Source: an uncultured bacterium
GTDB lineage: Bacteria; Verrucomicrobiota; Lentisphaeria; Victivallales; UBA1829
DNA length: 64,000 bases
Assembly (NCBI GenBank): GCA_949292215.1
Contig: CASEYW010000093.1
Span: 124,001-188,000, forward strand
Reading direction: 5' to 3'
Part shown: piece by piece, positions 53,849-62,662 of the stretch
How the letters are laid out: each line of letters opens with the position of its first letter
Numbering within the stretch: the first letter of the stretch is position 1
Program-made: the position numbers and the translations under genes
Notes under the pieces: generated by a model
What the model saw: only the letters and a program-made list of their open reading frames with translations
The model's database searches: none
What the model was told of the DNA's origin: nothing

Positions 53849-53891
53849 AAAAAAAAACGGTACCCTGTGCCAGAAACTCCACAGGATACCG
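53849..53891 (-). terminator. Rho-independent terminator of the serine hydrolase gene
   Basis: CGGTACCCTGTG (53858-53869) pairs with CACAGGATACCG (53880-53891) with one mismatch. On the minus strand it is followed by nine Ts (53849-53857). It is 20 bp after the stop at 53911. The rest of 53695-53848 shows no gene. Confidence 0.88.
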
Positions 53892-53910
53892 CGAATCAAT
53901 TCAAAGTAAA

Positions 53911-55146
53911 TTATTTGACCCGGCCGGTATAGGCATTCACAGCCGTATTGTCAATGACATAACGGAAGAACTTTTTCTCCGCCTCTGCGCGAGCCGTGTC
54001 CCATGGACGCGGCTGTCCGCAGAGCTGAACGGCCCAGAGCTTCAACTCTTTCCGATGCCAGTTGACCATGCAGTTTGTTCCCCAGGCGCCGCCATGTCCG
54101 AACCAGGAATTCTCGCTGTCGACTTCAGGGGCTGTCAGTCCCAGAGAATATCCGCCCATCCCTTTCGGACGGGTGGACTTGGCCAGCAACTCCTTGACGG
54201 TCTTCTCCTTGAGAATTCTCACACCGTTATCACCCATTCCGAGATTCATCAGCATCTTGTAGAACTTGAGCTGGTCGTTTGCAGTTGTCCAGAGCCCTGC
54301 GCCGGCCGATGCAAAAACATGGGACCCGTTGTAGGGGCGCTGCTGCATATTGTTCTGACGACGGTATTTTGCAGGAGCATCTTTCACGCAATCGTACATT
54401 TCAACCTGAGTTTCAAGCTGTTGATCCGTGGGCCGGAATGAGGAGGAATTCATCCCGAGAGGAATCAGGACCCGTTCCTTGAGGAACTCTTCCCAGGGCT
54501 TTCCTGTCACAACTTCCACAATCGCTGCGCCGATATCAATGCCGGTGTTGGAATACTGGACTTTCGTGCCGGGTTCAAACAGAAGCGGAGAAGCCGCGGC
54601 AATGGCTGCAGTCTGACGAAGGGGAGCTCCGCCGCTCCATCCGCCGCCCTTGATGTTTCCCTGCTTTGCGCAAATCTCAAACGGAAACCCGCCGGTATGG
54701 TTCATAACCATGCGAATCGTAAGGGTGTTTTTCGCTTTGACCAGCGTTTTCACACCATTTTTGTTGGAGGCAAGAATCCAGAGCTCCCGGAATTCCGGCA
54801 AGTACTTTGAAACGGGATCGTCCAGAGAGATCTTGCCTTCTTCAACCAGCATGGCAATGGTGACTCCGCAGAATCCTTTTGTCTGCGAACACTGCATGTA
54901 AACATCATCCATTGTAATCGGACGTTTGGCTGCGACGTCGGCATATCCGACACAAGCAGTCTCCTGAATGCCGTTTTTGTAAAAAACATTGATTGCTCCG
55001 GGAAGCTGGCCGCTCTGAACAAAAGGCATTAGCGCATCTTTTGCAAACGTGGTTTTCGATTCTCCGGAACCGGTGTTTCCCGATTGACATCCTGCAACGA
55101 CCGCTGCAACAGCGATCAACATCAAACATTTCGCCAGATGTTTCAT
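53911..55146 (-). CDS. Lipoprotein serine hydrolase of the beta-lactamase/esterase (class C) fold
   Basis: This 411-residue protein has a lipobox (VAGC, Cys20), so it is membrane-anchored outside the cytoplasm. It has the serine beta-lactamase-fold motifs: Ser87-Gln-Thr-Lys90 (SxxK), Tyr198-Ser-Asn200 (YSN) and HGG near residue 349. These are shared by EstB-type esterases and D-aminopeptidases as well as class C beta-lactamases, so resistance cannot be assumed. It is a single gene with its own terminator and an inverted repeat upstream. Confidence 0.88.
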   Translation of the reverse strand: MKHLAKCLMLIAVAAVVAGCQSGNTGSGESKTTFAKDALMPFVQSGQLPGAINVFYKNGIQETACVGYADVAAKRPITMDDVYMQCSQTKGFCGVTIAMLVEEGKISLDDPVSKYLPEFRELWILASNKNGVKTLVKAKNTLTIRMVMNHTGGFPFEICAKQGNIKGGGWSGGAPLRQTAAIAAASPLLFEPGTKVQYSNTGIDIGAAIVEVVTGKPWEEFLKERVLIPLGMNSSSFRPTDQQLETQVEMYDCVKDAPAKYRRQNNMQQRPYNGSHVFASAGAGLWTTANDQLKFYKMLMNLGMGDNGVRILKEKTVKELLAKSTRPKGMGGYSLGLTAPEVDSENSWFGHGGAWGTNCMVNWHRKELKLWAVQLCGQPRPWDTARAEAEKKFFRYVIDNTAVNAYTGRVK

Positions 55147-55533
55147 TTTTGTGTTTTCCTGTGCTGATTTACGATGTTTTTATGGTTTCTTTCTTCAGAA
55201 CAACAAATGATTTCAATAGAAAAATCATTTGAACGGCTGTTAAAATAACGTTCTTTTCGCCAATTGCAAATTGCTGCCGGAGCAAAAACAAAAATTAAAC
55301 ACCGGCAGCAAATACCGGAACAGAAGCCGATGAAGCAAGAATCTGCGGGAGAAAAAACCATTCTGTTGCAGAGCCTCCTTCGTCTTCCCGAGATAACAAA
55401 GCAAAGGACGATGAAAAAGAAAAGGCATCCGGAAACCGTCAAAAAAAACGTCTGGACTCTCAGAATTATCACTCGTGAGAAGCAAAATCATGTATTTTCT
55501 TCAAAAACCCTTTGAAAACACTGTATTCCCCTC
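55147..55533. other. Intergenic region with three inverted repeats, no gene seen
   Basis: CAAATGATTT-N8-AAATCATTTG (55204-55231) is a perfect 10-bp inverted repeat about 60 bp upstream of the serine hydrolase start, either an operator or a leader hairpin. TTGCTGCCGG (55271-55280) pairs perfectly with CCGGCAGCAA (55302-55311) over a 21-nt A-rich loop. CAATTGCAAATTG lies at 55261-55273. A short open frame on the plus strand (55264-55515) has no coding signs and is not called. Confidence 0.5.
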
Positions 55534-55585
55534 TTGACTTTTTCCGAAAATTTGCTATAATTAAAGCATGGTTTACACGAGTAAA
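55534..55585 (+). promoter_or_regulatory. Near-consensus sigma70 promoter with LacI-type operator (cassette D)
   Basis: TTGACT (55534-55539), 16 bp, TATAAT (55556-55561). Just downstream TTTAC-ACGA-GTAAA (55572-55585) is a perfect inverted repeat at the start site, placed for autorepression. The start near 55568 makes the ATG at 55568 unusable. Confidence 0.8.
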
Positions 55586-55609
55586 GCAAAAAACGGGAGA
55601 CGAAGGGAA

Positions 55610-56701
55610 ATGACTCAATTTCTGACGATGAAGCAACTGGCGGATGAACTTCAGCTGAGCCGTCGTGTTGTCTCCGCGGTTCTGAACAACCGGTCCCGCG
55701 AACTGAGAATCTCTGAAGCGACGGAAAAACGGGTTCGCGAATATCTTGAAGCCTCCGGTTATGTCCGTTCCCGCTCAGCCCTTCAACTGAAGAGCAGAGA
55801 AGACAACGGCATCATCGGAATTCTGTACTGCGGAAAGTTCATTGATCTGGAATATCTGACTGCTTCGCTTGGAATCCTGACACAGGAAATCCGGAAGCAG
55901 TGCGGCTTTTCGGAGATTACCGGAGTTGAACCGGATCATCTCTACGAGGGGGTCAGCGAATTCATCGCCAAAGGCATTCACAAACTGATCTGGATCCATG
56001 CAAATACGGAACGTGAGGAATTCACACATGCAGAAAAACTGTTTCCCCTGTTCAGCAGACTTGAAAAGGTCGTCATTTTCAAATTTGACTTTCTGAATTC
56101 CGAATGGGAGGAGACTTACCTGTCAAACGGAGTCGAACTGGTCGGGTTCGACAGTGTTAAATCATACCGGGAAGCCGCCGGAATCCTTTTCCGGGCAGGA
56201 CACCGGGCCGTTGCCCTGAATGATATTCTCCGGGATTCCGGAGAGCCCCTGCCCGGCAATGTCAAACTGCTGACAGCATTCCAGGATGCTGGACTGAACG
56301 TGTATGGACTTCATCCGGGTAACGCGGCATCTCCTGCCGATATCCCAAAACTCATTACGGAAAATCTGGCGAATCTCTATTGGAAAGAGGGGGTCAAAGC
56401 GGCGTTCATCCGCAACGATCTCCTGGCGGCCGAGGTCATGCACAGGCTCACGGATTACGGGATCAGAATTCCGGACGACCTCGCCCTGATCGGCTTCAGC
56501 GGCTCCCCTTATTCCGCCTGCCTCTCCGTACCGCTGACAACCTTCGAACACCCGATCGAAGAAATGTGCCAATGTACCATGTCCCTGCTGAAATCCGGAA
56601 CCGCCTCCGGCAACGCCCGGAGTCATATTTTTGAAAACAAACTGGTCCTGCGCAAAAGTCATGGACCGACAAAAGGATTGGAGAGAGGAGAAGAATCATG
56701 A
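55610..56701 (+). CDS. LacI-family regulator of cassette D
   Basis: This 363-residue protein starts with a LacI helix-turn-helix ([46 protein letters not shown]) and hinge, then the periplasmic-binding-like effector domain ([66 protein letters not shown]). The ATG at 55610 follows AAGGGA closely. The more upstream ATG at 55568 coincides with the expected transcription start. It overlaps the pseudopilin gene by 4 bp. Confidence 0.87.
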   Translation: MTQFLTMKQLADELQLSRRVVSAVLNNRSRELRISEATEKRVREYLEASGYVRSRSALQLKSREDNGIIGILYCGKFIDLEYLTASLGILTQEIRKQCGFSEITGVEPDHLYEGVSEFIAKGIHKLIWIHANTEREEFTHAEKLFPLFSRLEKVVIFKFDFLNSEWEETYLSNGVELVGFDSVKSYREAAGILFRAGHRAVALNDILRDSGEPLPGNVKLLTAFQDAGLNVYGLHPGNAASPADIPKLITENLANLYWKEGVKAAFIRNDLLAAEVMHRLTDYGIRIPDDLALIGFSGSPYSACLSVPLTTFEHPIEEMCQCTMSLLKSGTASGNARSHIFENKLVLRKSHGPTKGLERGEES

Positions 56702-57432
56702 AAGAGAAATCGCGTTCCAAGCACTTCACACTCATAGAGCTTCTGGTTGTCATTGCAATCATTGCGATTCTTGCTGCCCTGCTTCTGCCGGCACTGAACC
56801 AGGCACGCAGCAAGGCACAAGCGGCAAAATGCCTTGCCAATCTGAAGCAGATCGGTCTCGGTGTTGCACAGTACGCGGCGGACTTCGACGAGTGGCTGCC
56901 GGTCGGGAAAAACGGAGGAATCCCGGGACAGTGGAAATTTGAACTGGCCGATTACTGCGGCGTCAAGAAAGAGGACACCTATGACAAAACCATGCGTTCA
57001 TCCAAATTCGGATTCGGAAGCGTCTTCGGATGCGATGGGTTTCGCGGGGTCAGCAGCGGAAGTGCCGGTCGTCTGAAAACCTATCCCGGCCAATTCGGCG
57101 GACTCGGATGGAACGACAACATCAGCTATGGAATATCCTCCTCGGAAATCAAACGGAATTCTTTCAAGGAACTGAAAAAACTGAATTCGGAAAGTGCTCT
57201 GGTCGGGGATACGGTCGACATCGCCCAGTGGGATTTCGGGACCTATCATGCCGATTACAGCTGCCTTCTTGCCCTGCGCAATGGCGATGAACTTGATAAG
57301 CGCATTTCGCGCCGTCATAATAAAGGACTCAACATTCTCTGGGTCGACGGCCACGCAAACTGGAACAAACAGACCTTCATGGCAGCGGGCAAAAACGGCT
57401 CCATCGGATGGTATTACAATATTCATAAATAA
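56698..57432 (+). CDS. Pseudopilin-like secreted protein with H-X9-DG motif (cassette D)
   Basis: This 244-residue protein has the prepilin N-terminus [47 protein letters not shown] and a C-terminal [18 protein letters not shown], an H-X9-DG motif. GAGAGGAG lies ahead of the ATG. It is coupled to the LacI gene by an ATGA overlap and is 31 bp before the GH5 gene, so it is expressed with both. Confidence 0.88.
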   Translation: MKEKSRSKHFTLIELLVVIAIIAILAALLLPALNQARSKAQAAKCLANLKQIGLGVAQYAADFDEWLPVGKNGGIPGQWKFELADYCGVKKEDTYDKTMRSSKFGFGSVFGCDGFRGVSSGSAGRLKTYPGQFGGLGWNDNISYGISSSEIKRNSFKELKKLNSESALVGDTVDIAQWDFGTYHADYSCLLALRNGDELDKRISRRHNKGLNILWVDGHANWNKQTFMAAGKNGSIGWYYNIHK

Positions 57433-57463
57433 AATTCATAGAATTTAATTCAGGAGATCCCAA

Positions 57464-59236
57464 ATGAAAACAACTCTCACCGCCTGTGCCGCGGTCTTGA
57501 CCATTCTTTCTCTGAACGGCGGCTCTCTCATGCCGGCCAAAGGCAAAATCACCTTTCATGGTGCCGACGGAGCTTCTTTCCGGAAACAGGGAGAAATCAT
57601 GGTTTTAAAACGGGAAAAACCAAACATGCAACACTTCCTGAGGGGACTGATCCGCTTTCATCAACCCCTCGACGGAACTTTTGCCGGAAATGACGCCCTC
57701 GTCCTTGAACTGAAGACCGAAAAAGACATCTCCCTGCGCACCCGCTGGCGCAAAACGGACAAACGGCTCTGCCACACGCCGGACACCCCCATCAAGGCTG
57801 GAAAAGAGTTTCAGGAAATTGTCCTCTCCCTGCCGGACACGCGCGGCAAACAGTTGACCTCTCTGGAGCTGCACTTCACGCCGGACCCAGGTCTTGTGGA
57901 AATCCGGAAAATTGCAATCGAAAAACCCAAAAAAATCACCCTGAAAATGGAAGGGGATCCCCGTAAAGTTCAGAAAGAGATCGTCTTCAAAGGAACGACC
58001 GATGCGCCGGAAGCCGATGTCACCATTTGCATCCGCAACTCGCGCGGAGAAGTCAAATCGAAAACAGTCAAAAGCAAAAACGGTGCATTTGAACTCAAAT
58101 GGAAACGACCGCCCGTCAACATCGGACTCTGGAATTCGGCATACGCGCAGATCGGGGACGGCAAGACCGCGGCGGAGAACTCAATTCCCCTGCGGATCTT
58201 CGGATACCGTGCCGACGACACTCACGCCTGGCTGAAAGTCAAAGGGAAACACATCATGACATCTCCGGAAAGCAGGAACGGGGAACAAAGGTTTGTTCCC
58301 GTCGGAATCGGATACGCTCGCGATGTCATTATTCCGGCGCAGGACGACGAAGTAATGAAGTTCTGCAAAGAGCGGAATCTGAATACGATCCGTCTACCCT
58401 TCTACACTCGGTTCTTCAACAACCGGGACAGTGAACCCCTTGACATCGATGAACATATCCGGGACTTTATTCTTCCTGCGGTTCTGGCGGCAAAACGCCA
58501 TAACATGTATGTCATTCTCGACGATCACGGCTATTTCACAGCAAAAATTGACGAGGCAAAGGCGCGTCAGGCACAGAAGGTTCCCCGCTGGAGCGATGCC
58601 GGATTCGCAGAATGGATCCGCCGGTGGGTCAAAGTCGCAGAGTTCTTCAAAGACGAACCGAACGTTCTCGGTTACGAACTGCTGAACGAACCGCATGATA
58701 TCTCCCCCGATGCGACCAGGAAATGGTATACACGCTGTCTCAAGGCAATCCGCGCGGTGGACCAGAGGCATATTATCCTGGTGGGCACGGCGGACTGGTC
58801 CCATGCCCGTGCACTCGAAAAAACCTGGGGACCAACGGCTTCCACAGTTGACGCACCTTATAACAATGTTGTTTTTGCCTTTCACGATTATCCGGAGGAC
58901 AATCATCCGTGGCAGGTTGCAAAATCCATCACAGAGTTCCGCGACAAACACAACGTCCCGGTTCTCTGCACGGAATTCGGAGCAACCCATTGGAACAAAA
59001 GTGAAACGGTGTGCCGTCACTTCATCGGCGGAATGCTGACCCTGTTCGCCAAGGAGGACGTCGGCTGGATGATCTGGGCACTGAAACAACTTCAGGACAA
59101 TCCCCGTGCACCGTACAATCAGGTGGACAAAACCGGAATCAATCCTCCCCGTTACGACTCCTGCCCTTACAGCGACATGTGGATTCCCGCAGCAAAAATC
59201 ATGGCGACTCCGGTACCGGGTCCCAAAGCAAAATAG
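57464..59236 (+). CDS. Secreted GH5-family glycosidase (cassette D)
   Basis: This 590-residue protein has a signal peptide (about residues 1-21), a beta-rich N-terminal region (to about 240) and a GH5 TIM barrel: LNTIRLPFYTRFF, MYVILDDHGYF, then Glu409 in LLNEPHD (acid/base), FAFHDYPED, and Glu504 in CTEFGA (nucleophile). GH5 covers cellulases, mannanases and related endo-enzymes. The next gene being an alpha-mannosidase makes a mannan-type or glycoprotein glycan plausible but not proven. Confidence 0.9.
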   Translation: MKTTLTACAAVLTILSLNGGSLMPAKGKITFHGADGASFRKQGEIMVLKREKPNMQHFLRGLIRFHQPLDGTFAGNDALVLELKTEKDISLRTRWRKTDKRLCHTPDTPIKAGKEFQEIVLSLPDTRGKQLTSLELHFTPDPGLVEIRKIAIEKPKKITLKMEGDPRKVQKEIVFKGTTDAPEADVTICIRNSRGEVKSKTVKSKNGAFELKWKRPPVNIGLWNSAYAQIGDGKTAAENSIPLRIFGYRADDTHAWLKVKGKHIMTSPESRNGEQRFVPVGIGYARDVIIPAQDDEVMKFCKERNLNTIRLPFYTRFFNNRDSEPLDIDEHIRDFILPAVLAAKRHNMYVILDDHGYFTAKIDEAKARQAQKVPRWSDAGFAEWIRRWVKVAEFFKDEPNVLGYELLNEPHDISPDATRKWYTRCLKAIRAVDQRHIILVGTADWSHARALEKTWGPTASTVDAPYNNVVFAFHDYPEDNHPWQVAKSITEFRDKHNVPVLCTEFGATHWNKSETVCRHFIGGMLTLFAKEDVGWMIWALKQLQDNPRAPYNQVDKTGINPPRYDSCPYSDMWIPAAKIMATPVPGPKAK

Positions 59237-59248
59237 TCTCTCTTTTTT

Positions 59249-61858
59249 ATGAAAACAGATTCTCTTCACCTTCATGTGATTTCACACACCCACTGGGATC
59301 GCGAATGGTACCAGCCGTTCGAGCAGTTCCGTCTCCGTCTGACGGATCTGCTTGACCACCTGCTGGACATTTTCCACCAGTATCCGGATTATGTCTTCGA
59401 ACTGGATGCGCAGACCATCTGCCTCGAAGATTATCTGGAAATCCGTCCGGAACGCCGCGCTCTTCTGAAACACTACATTCGCAACGGCAATCTGCGGGTC
59501 GGCCCGTGGTATGTGCAGAATGACTTCTTCCTGACCAGCGGCGAGTCCACCATCCGGAATCTGCTCACAGGAACCGGACTGGCAGAGGAGTTCGGCAAAT
59601 GCGGCGATGTCGGTTACGCGCCGGATCAGTTCGGACTGATCCGCCAGCTCCCCCAGATTCTCTCCGGATTCGGAATCGACAGCTGTGTTTTCGGACGCGG
59701 ATTCGACCGCCATACAAGAAACGAATTTCTCTGGCAAAGTCCGGATGGCTCCACCGTTCTGACCTCTTTTCTGAGTCGCTGGTATAACAATCTTCAGCGT
59801 CTTTCCGCTGATCCGGAACGAGCGGCACGTTTCGCACAATACGCCGTCGACAGCCAGGATGACGAGGCCGCCACCCATCATCGTCTGCTTATGAACGGGG
59901 TCGACCATCTGGAAGCACAGGAGGATCTTCCGGAAGTTCTGAAACATCTTCCGGGCTTCCGCCAATCCACTCTCCGCGCATTCTTTGACGGAGTCAGAAG
60001 CGAAGCGGAAGATCTCCCCGTCGTCACGGATGAGATGAGAAATTGTGACTTCTCTTTTCTTCTTCCCGGAACCCTTTCGGCGTGGGTTCCGCTGAAAATT
60101 GCCAATGTCCGCGCTCAGGCGGAACTGGAATGGAGACTGGAACCGCTGAGTGTAATGCTCTCTCTCGCCGCGGAAGACTGGACGCTCTATGAAACGGCAT
60201 TCCTGCGCCATGCCTGGAAACTGCTGCTGCAGAATCATCCCCACGATTCCATCTGCGGGTGCAGCACCCCGCGGGTCCACGCGGACAACCTGAACCGTTT
60301 TGCCCGACTCGCTGATCTGACGGAAGGACTGGAACAACGCCTTTTCCGTCACTTCTTCGAACGTCTTGATCGTTCCGCTTTCCCGCAGGAAGCCTATCTT
60401 CTTGCAGTATTCAATCCAACTCCCCGCCGTTCCAGCGAGGAACTGACGGCGGAACTGGATTTCCCTCTGGATGAAGCTGTCGAACAATTTGAACTGCGTG
60501 ATCCGGCAGGAAAAACAGTCGCGTTTGAAACGGTTTCCTCAGAACTCCGGACAAAAACAAGTTATCCGGCAATCAACCTTCCGGGCAAAACCGCCTGCCG
60601 CAAATTCACAATCCGCTTTTCTGCGGAAGACCTTCCGCCGATGGGATATCGCGTGTTCACGGTTCATCCTCACCGCGGCAGAATGCATCCGGTTCCGGCA
60701 AAATGTCCTCTGCGGAACGAGTTCCTGGAATTCCGCGTGGACCGGAAGGGACGTCTCACCCTGAAGGAACTCAAAACCGGCAGAACCTTTCAGAACACAG
60801 TCTCCTTTCAGGACGAAGCGGACATCGGACACACCTACAACTTTTTTCCTGCTCCGGATGATGTCGCCATCGACATTCCTGCCCGCAGCAGGATTACGGT
60901 TGAACACAAGTCGGACTGCGTTGAGGTCCGTTACCGTTTCCGCCTTCCGCGAACCTATGATTTTGAACAGAAACGCCGTTCTGTCGAAGAGACAGAAAAC
61001 GGCCTGACGATCCGCTACTTTCTGAAACGCCATTCCAAACATCTTTCGGTGGAAGTCGAAGCGGAAAACCATTCGGAGGCGCATCGTCTCAGGATTCTCT
61101 TCCATACAGGTTCCGATACGGAGGAATCACAAGCATCTGTTCCGTTCGGTTTCGAAACACGCAGACGAGACGGCAATCCCCGCGGCAATCCGAACAGCGG
61201 AGTGATCAGGATCGCAGACTTCTCCGTATTCAACCAGGGACTTTTCGAATACGAACACAGACAAGACGGGACACTGGCGCTGACTCTTCTGCGCTGTGTC
61301 GGCAGAATCACGAACTCTGATTACCCCAATCAGTCTCCGCTGGTTGCAGAAGCCCGCGAGTGGGAAGCACCGGAAGCCAACCTGATCGGAACGCATCATT
61401 TCCGCGTGGGAATCCGTCCGGGGGCGGCATCGCCTGCGGAACTGGAAACGGAATTCCGGAAGTTCATTCTGCCTTCTGCGGTAGCTTTTGATTCTGCAAA
61501 CGAACGGAAATTCACTTCGGGACGTCCCTGCGTCCAGGAAACGGAGCTGTCGGAACTCTTCTTCCGTCCGCTGCCTCCGGGCACGAAACGTCTTCCTGCG
61601 GAAAACTCTCTTCTGGAAATCAGCGGTGAGGTCGTCTTCTCTGCCTGGAAACGGGCGGAACGGCGCGAGGAAGCCGTTCTGAGAATCTACAATCCGGATT
61701 TCTCCAATTCCGCCGCAGCAGAACTCGACGGCAGATACCGCTGGACCCGATGCACACTGGCGGAAAAAAGAGTTCCCGGGAATGCCAGGCCCCCACGGGA
61801 GCTCCGGCCGGGAGAAATCGTCACTTTGAAGCTGAAACGCCACCCGGGAGACGTTTGA
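59249..61858 (+). CDS. GH38-family alpha-mannosidase (cassette D)
   Basis: This 869-residue cytoplasmic protein begins with HTHWDREW, in which His15 and Asp17 are the zinc ligands. It has Asp126 in GYAPDQFG as the nucleophile and a later HPHDSICG segment (zinc His). A middle helical domain and large C-terminal beta domains follow, as in GH38. It hydrolyses alpha-mannosides. It starts 12 bp after GH5 and is the last gene of cassette D. Confidence 0.93.
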   Translation: MKTDSLHLHVISHTHWDREWYQPFEQFRLRLTDLLDHLLDIFHQYPDYVFELDAQTICLEDYLEIRPERRALLKHYIRNGNLRVGPWYVQNDFFLTSGESTIRNLLTGTGLAEEFGKCGDVGYAPDQFGLIRQLPQILSGFGIDSCVFGRGFDRHTRNEFLWQSPDGSTVLTSFLSRWYNNLQRLSADPERAARFAQYAVDSQDDEAATHHRLLMNGVDHLEAQEDLPEVLKHLPGFRQSTLRAFFDGVRSEAEDLPVVTDEMRNCDFSFLLPGTLSAWVPLKIANVRAQAELEWRLEPLSVMLSLAAEDWTLYETAFLRHAWKLLLQNHPHDSICGCSTPRVHADNLNRFARLADLTEGLEQRLFRHFFERLDRSAFPQEAYLLAVFNPTPRRSSEELTAELDFPLDEAVEQFELRDPAGKTVAFETVSSELRTKTSYPAINLPGKTACRKFTIRFSAEDLPPMGYRVFTVHPHRGRMHPVPAKCPLRNEFLEFRVDRKGRLTLKELKTGRTFQNTVSFQDEADIGHTYNFFPAPDDVAIDIPARSRITVEHKSDCVEVRYRFRLPRTYDFEQKRRSVEETENGLTIRYFLKRHSKHLSVEVEAENHSEAHRLRILFHTGSDTEESQASVPFGFETRRRDGNPRGNPNSGVIRIADFSVFNQGLFEYEHRQDGTLALTLLRCVGRITNSDYPNQSPLVAEAREWEAPEANLIGTHHFRVGIRPGAASPAELETEFRKFILPSAVAFDSANERKFTSGRPCVQETELSELFFRPLPPGTKRLPAENSLLEISGEVVFSAWKRAERREEAVLRIYNPDFSNSAAAELDGRYRWTRCTLAEKRVPGNARPPRELRPGEIVTLKLKRHPGDV

Positions 61859-61906
61859 AGGCAAACAGCCGTTTGAATGAACCGGGAAAAGACAACACGC
61901 TGAAGA

Positions 61907-61936
61907 TCTGCCTTGCTCTCCGGAGAGCAAGGCAGA
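61907..61936. terminator. 30-bp perfect palindrome between convergent genes
   Basis: The sequence from TCTGCC to GGCAGA is fully self-complementary, giving a stem of about 13 bp with a minimal loop. It lies between GH38 (ends 61858) and the convergent pseudopilin (ends 61945). Like 16507-16548 it has no U-tract, so it may be a bidirectional end-forming element. Confidence 0.6.
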
Positions 61937-61944
61937 GAGTTCGA

Positions 61945-62640
61945 TCAGCGCAAATAGGCGTCCCGCATGAGGGCGCAGCGGAAAAGCGAACCGCCGGCAT
62001 CCCACGCGCCCCGCGTCAGAGAGAAGACGTGACCGTCAAAACAGGCAAGATTTGCAGACTGGACATGACGCCATGCGAATGCGCCGTTTCCATAAGCGGG
62101 AATCCATCGCTCCATGCCATTGATGAAATAAACAGAACTGGTATCGTAGTTGCCGAACGCTCCGCCAATTCCATCCCCCCAGTAGGCTTTCCGTGACGGT
62201 GTTTTGATCCGGGGCAGCTTATAGGAGTCACAGGCGGTCCAGTCATCCTGAACCCAGCGGTTCACATAGCTTCGATATCCGTCCGAAGTATCCTCCCAGG
62301 TGGTGGCGCTTCCGCTGACATTGAGGTACGCATCGGAGAGAGGACAGAGAATTGCGGTACGGATGAAGCCGGAATCCTTTGTCTGTCCGATTCGGCTCCG
62401 GAAATTGCGGTTGTACTGCCAGTCCTGATACTCCTGATTGGTATTCGGAACCCAGAAGCCGTCCTGTTCATCGGCATAGGAGATCCCCGCGACAAGCAGG
62501 TTTTTCAGATTGGAAGTACAACGGATGCTTCCCGCTTTCTCCCGTCCTTTCGAAAGCACGGGAAGCAGAAGCCCAGCCAGAATGGCAATCACGGCCACGA
62601 CGGTCAGAAGTTCAATCAGGGAAAAATTCTGTTTTTTCAT
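61945..62640 (-). CDS. Pseudopilin-like secreted protein with H-X9-DG motif (cassette E)
   Basis: This 231-residue protein has [48 protein letters not shown] at the N-terminus with the +5 Glu. WRHVQSANLACFDGHVFSL (H-X9-DG) is near the end. It starts 22 bp after the GH2-related gene in the same direction, so it is co-transcribed with it, here downstream of the enzyme gene, as in cassette B. Confidence 0.87.
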   Translation of the reverse strand: MKKQNFSLIELLTVVAVIAILAGLLLPVLSKGREKAGSIRCTSNLKNLLVAGISYADEQDGFWVPNTNQEYQDWQYNRNFRSRIGQTKDSGFIRTAILCPLSDAYLNVSGSATTWEDTSDGYRSYVNRWVQDDWTACDSYKLPRIKTPSRKAYWGDGIGGAFGNYDTSSVYFINGMERWIPAYGNGAFAWRHVQSANLACFDGHVFSLTRGAWDAGGSLFRCALMRDAYLR

Positions 62641-62662
62641 CTATTGTCCAGCTCCTTGTATT

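Noticed and set aside
53911-55146. Antibiotic-resistance beta-lactamase
   Set aside because: SxxK, YSN and HGG are shared by esterases and peptidases of the fold. The protein is a lipoprotein with no resistance context, so only a serine hydrolase is called.
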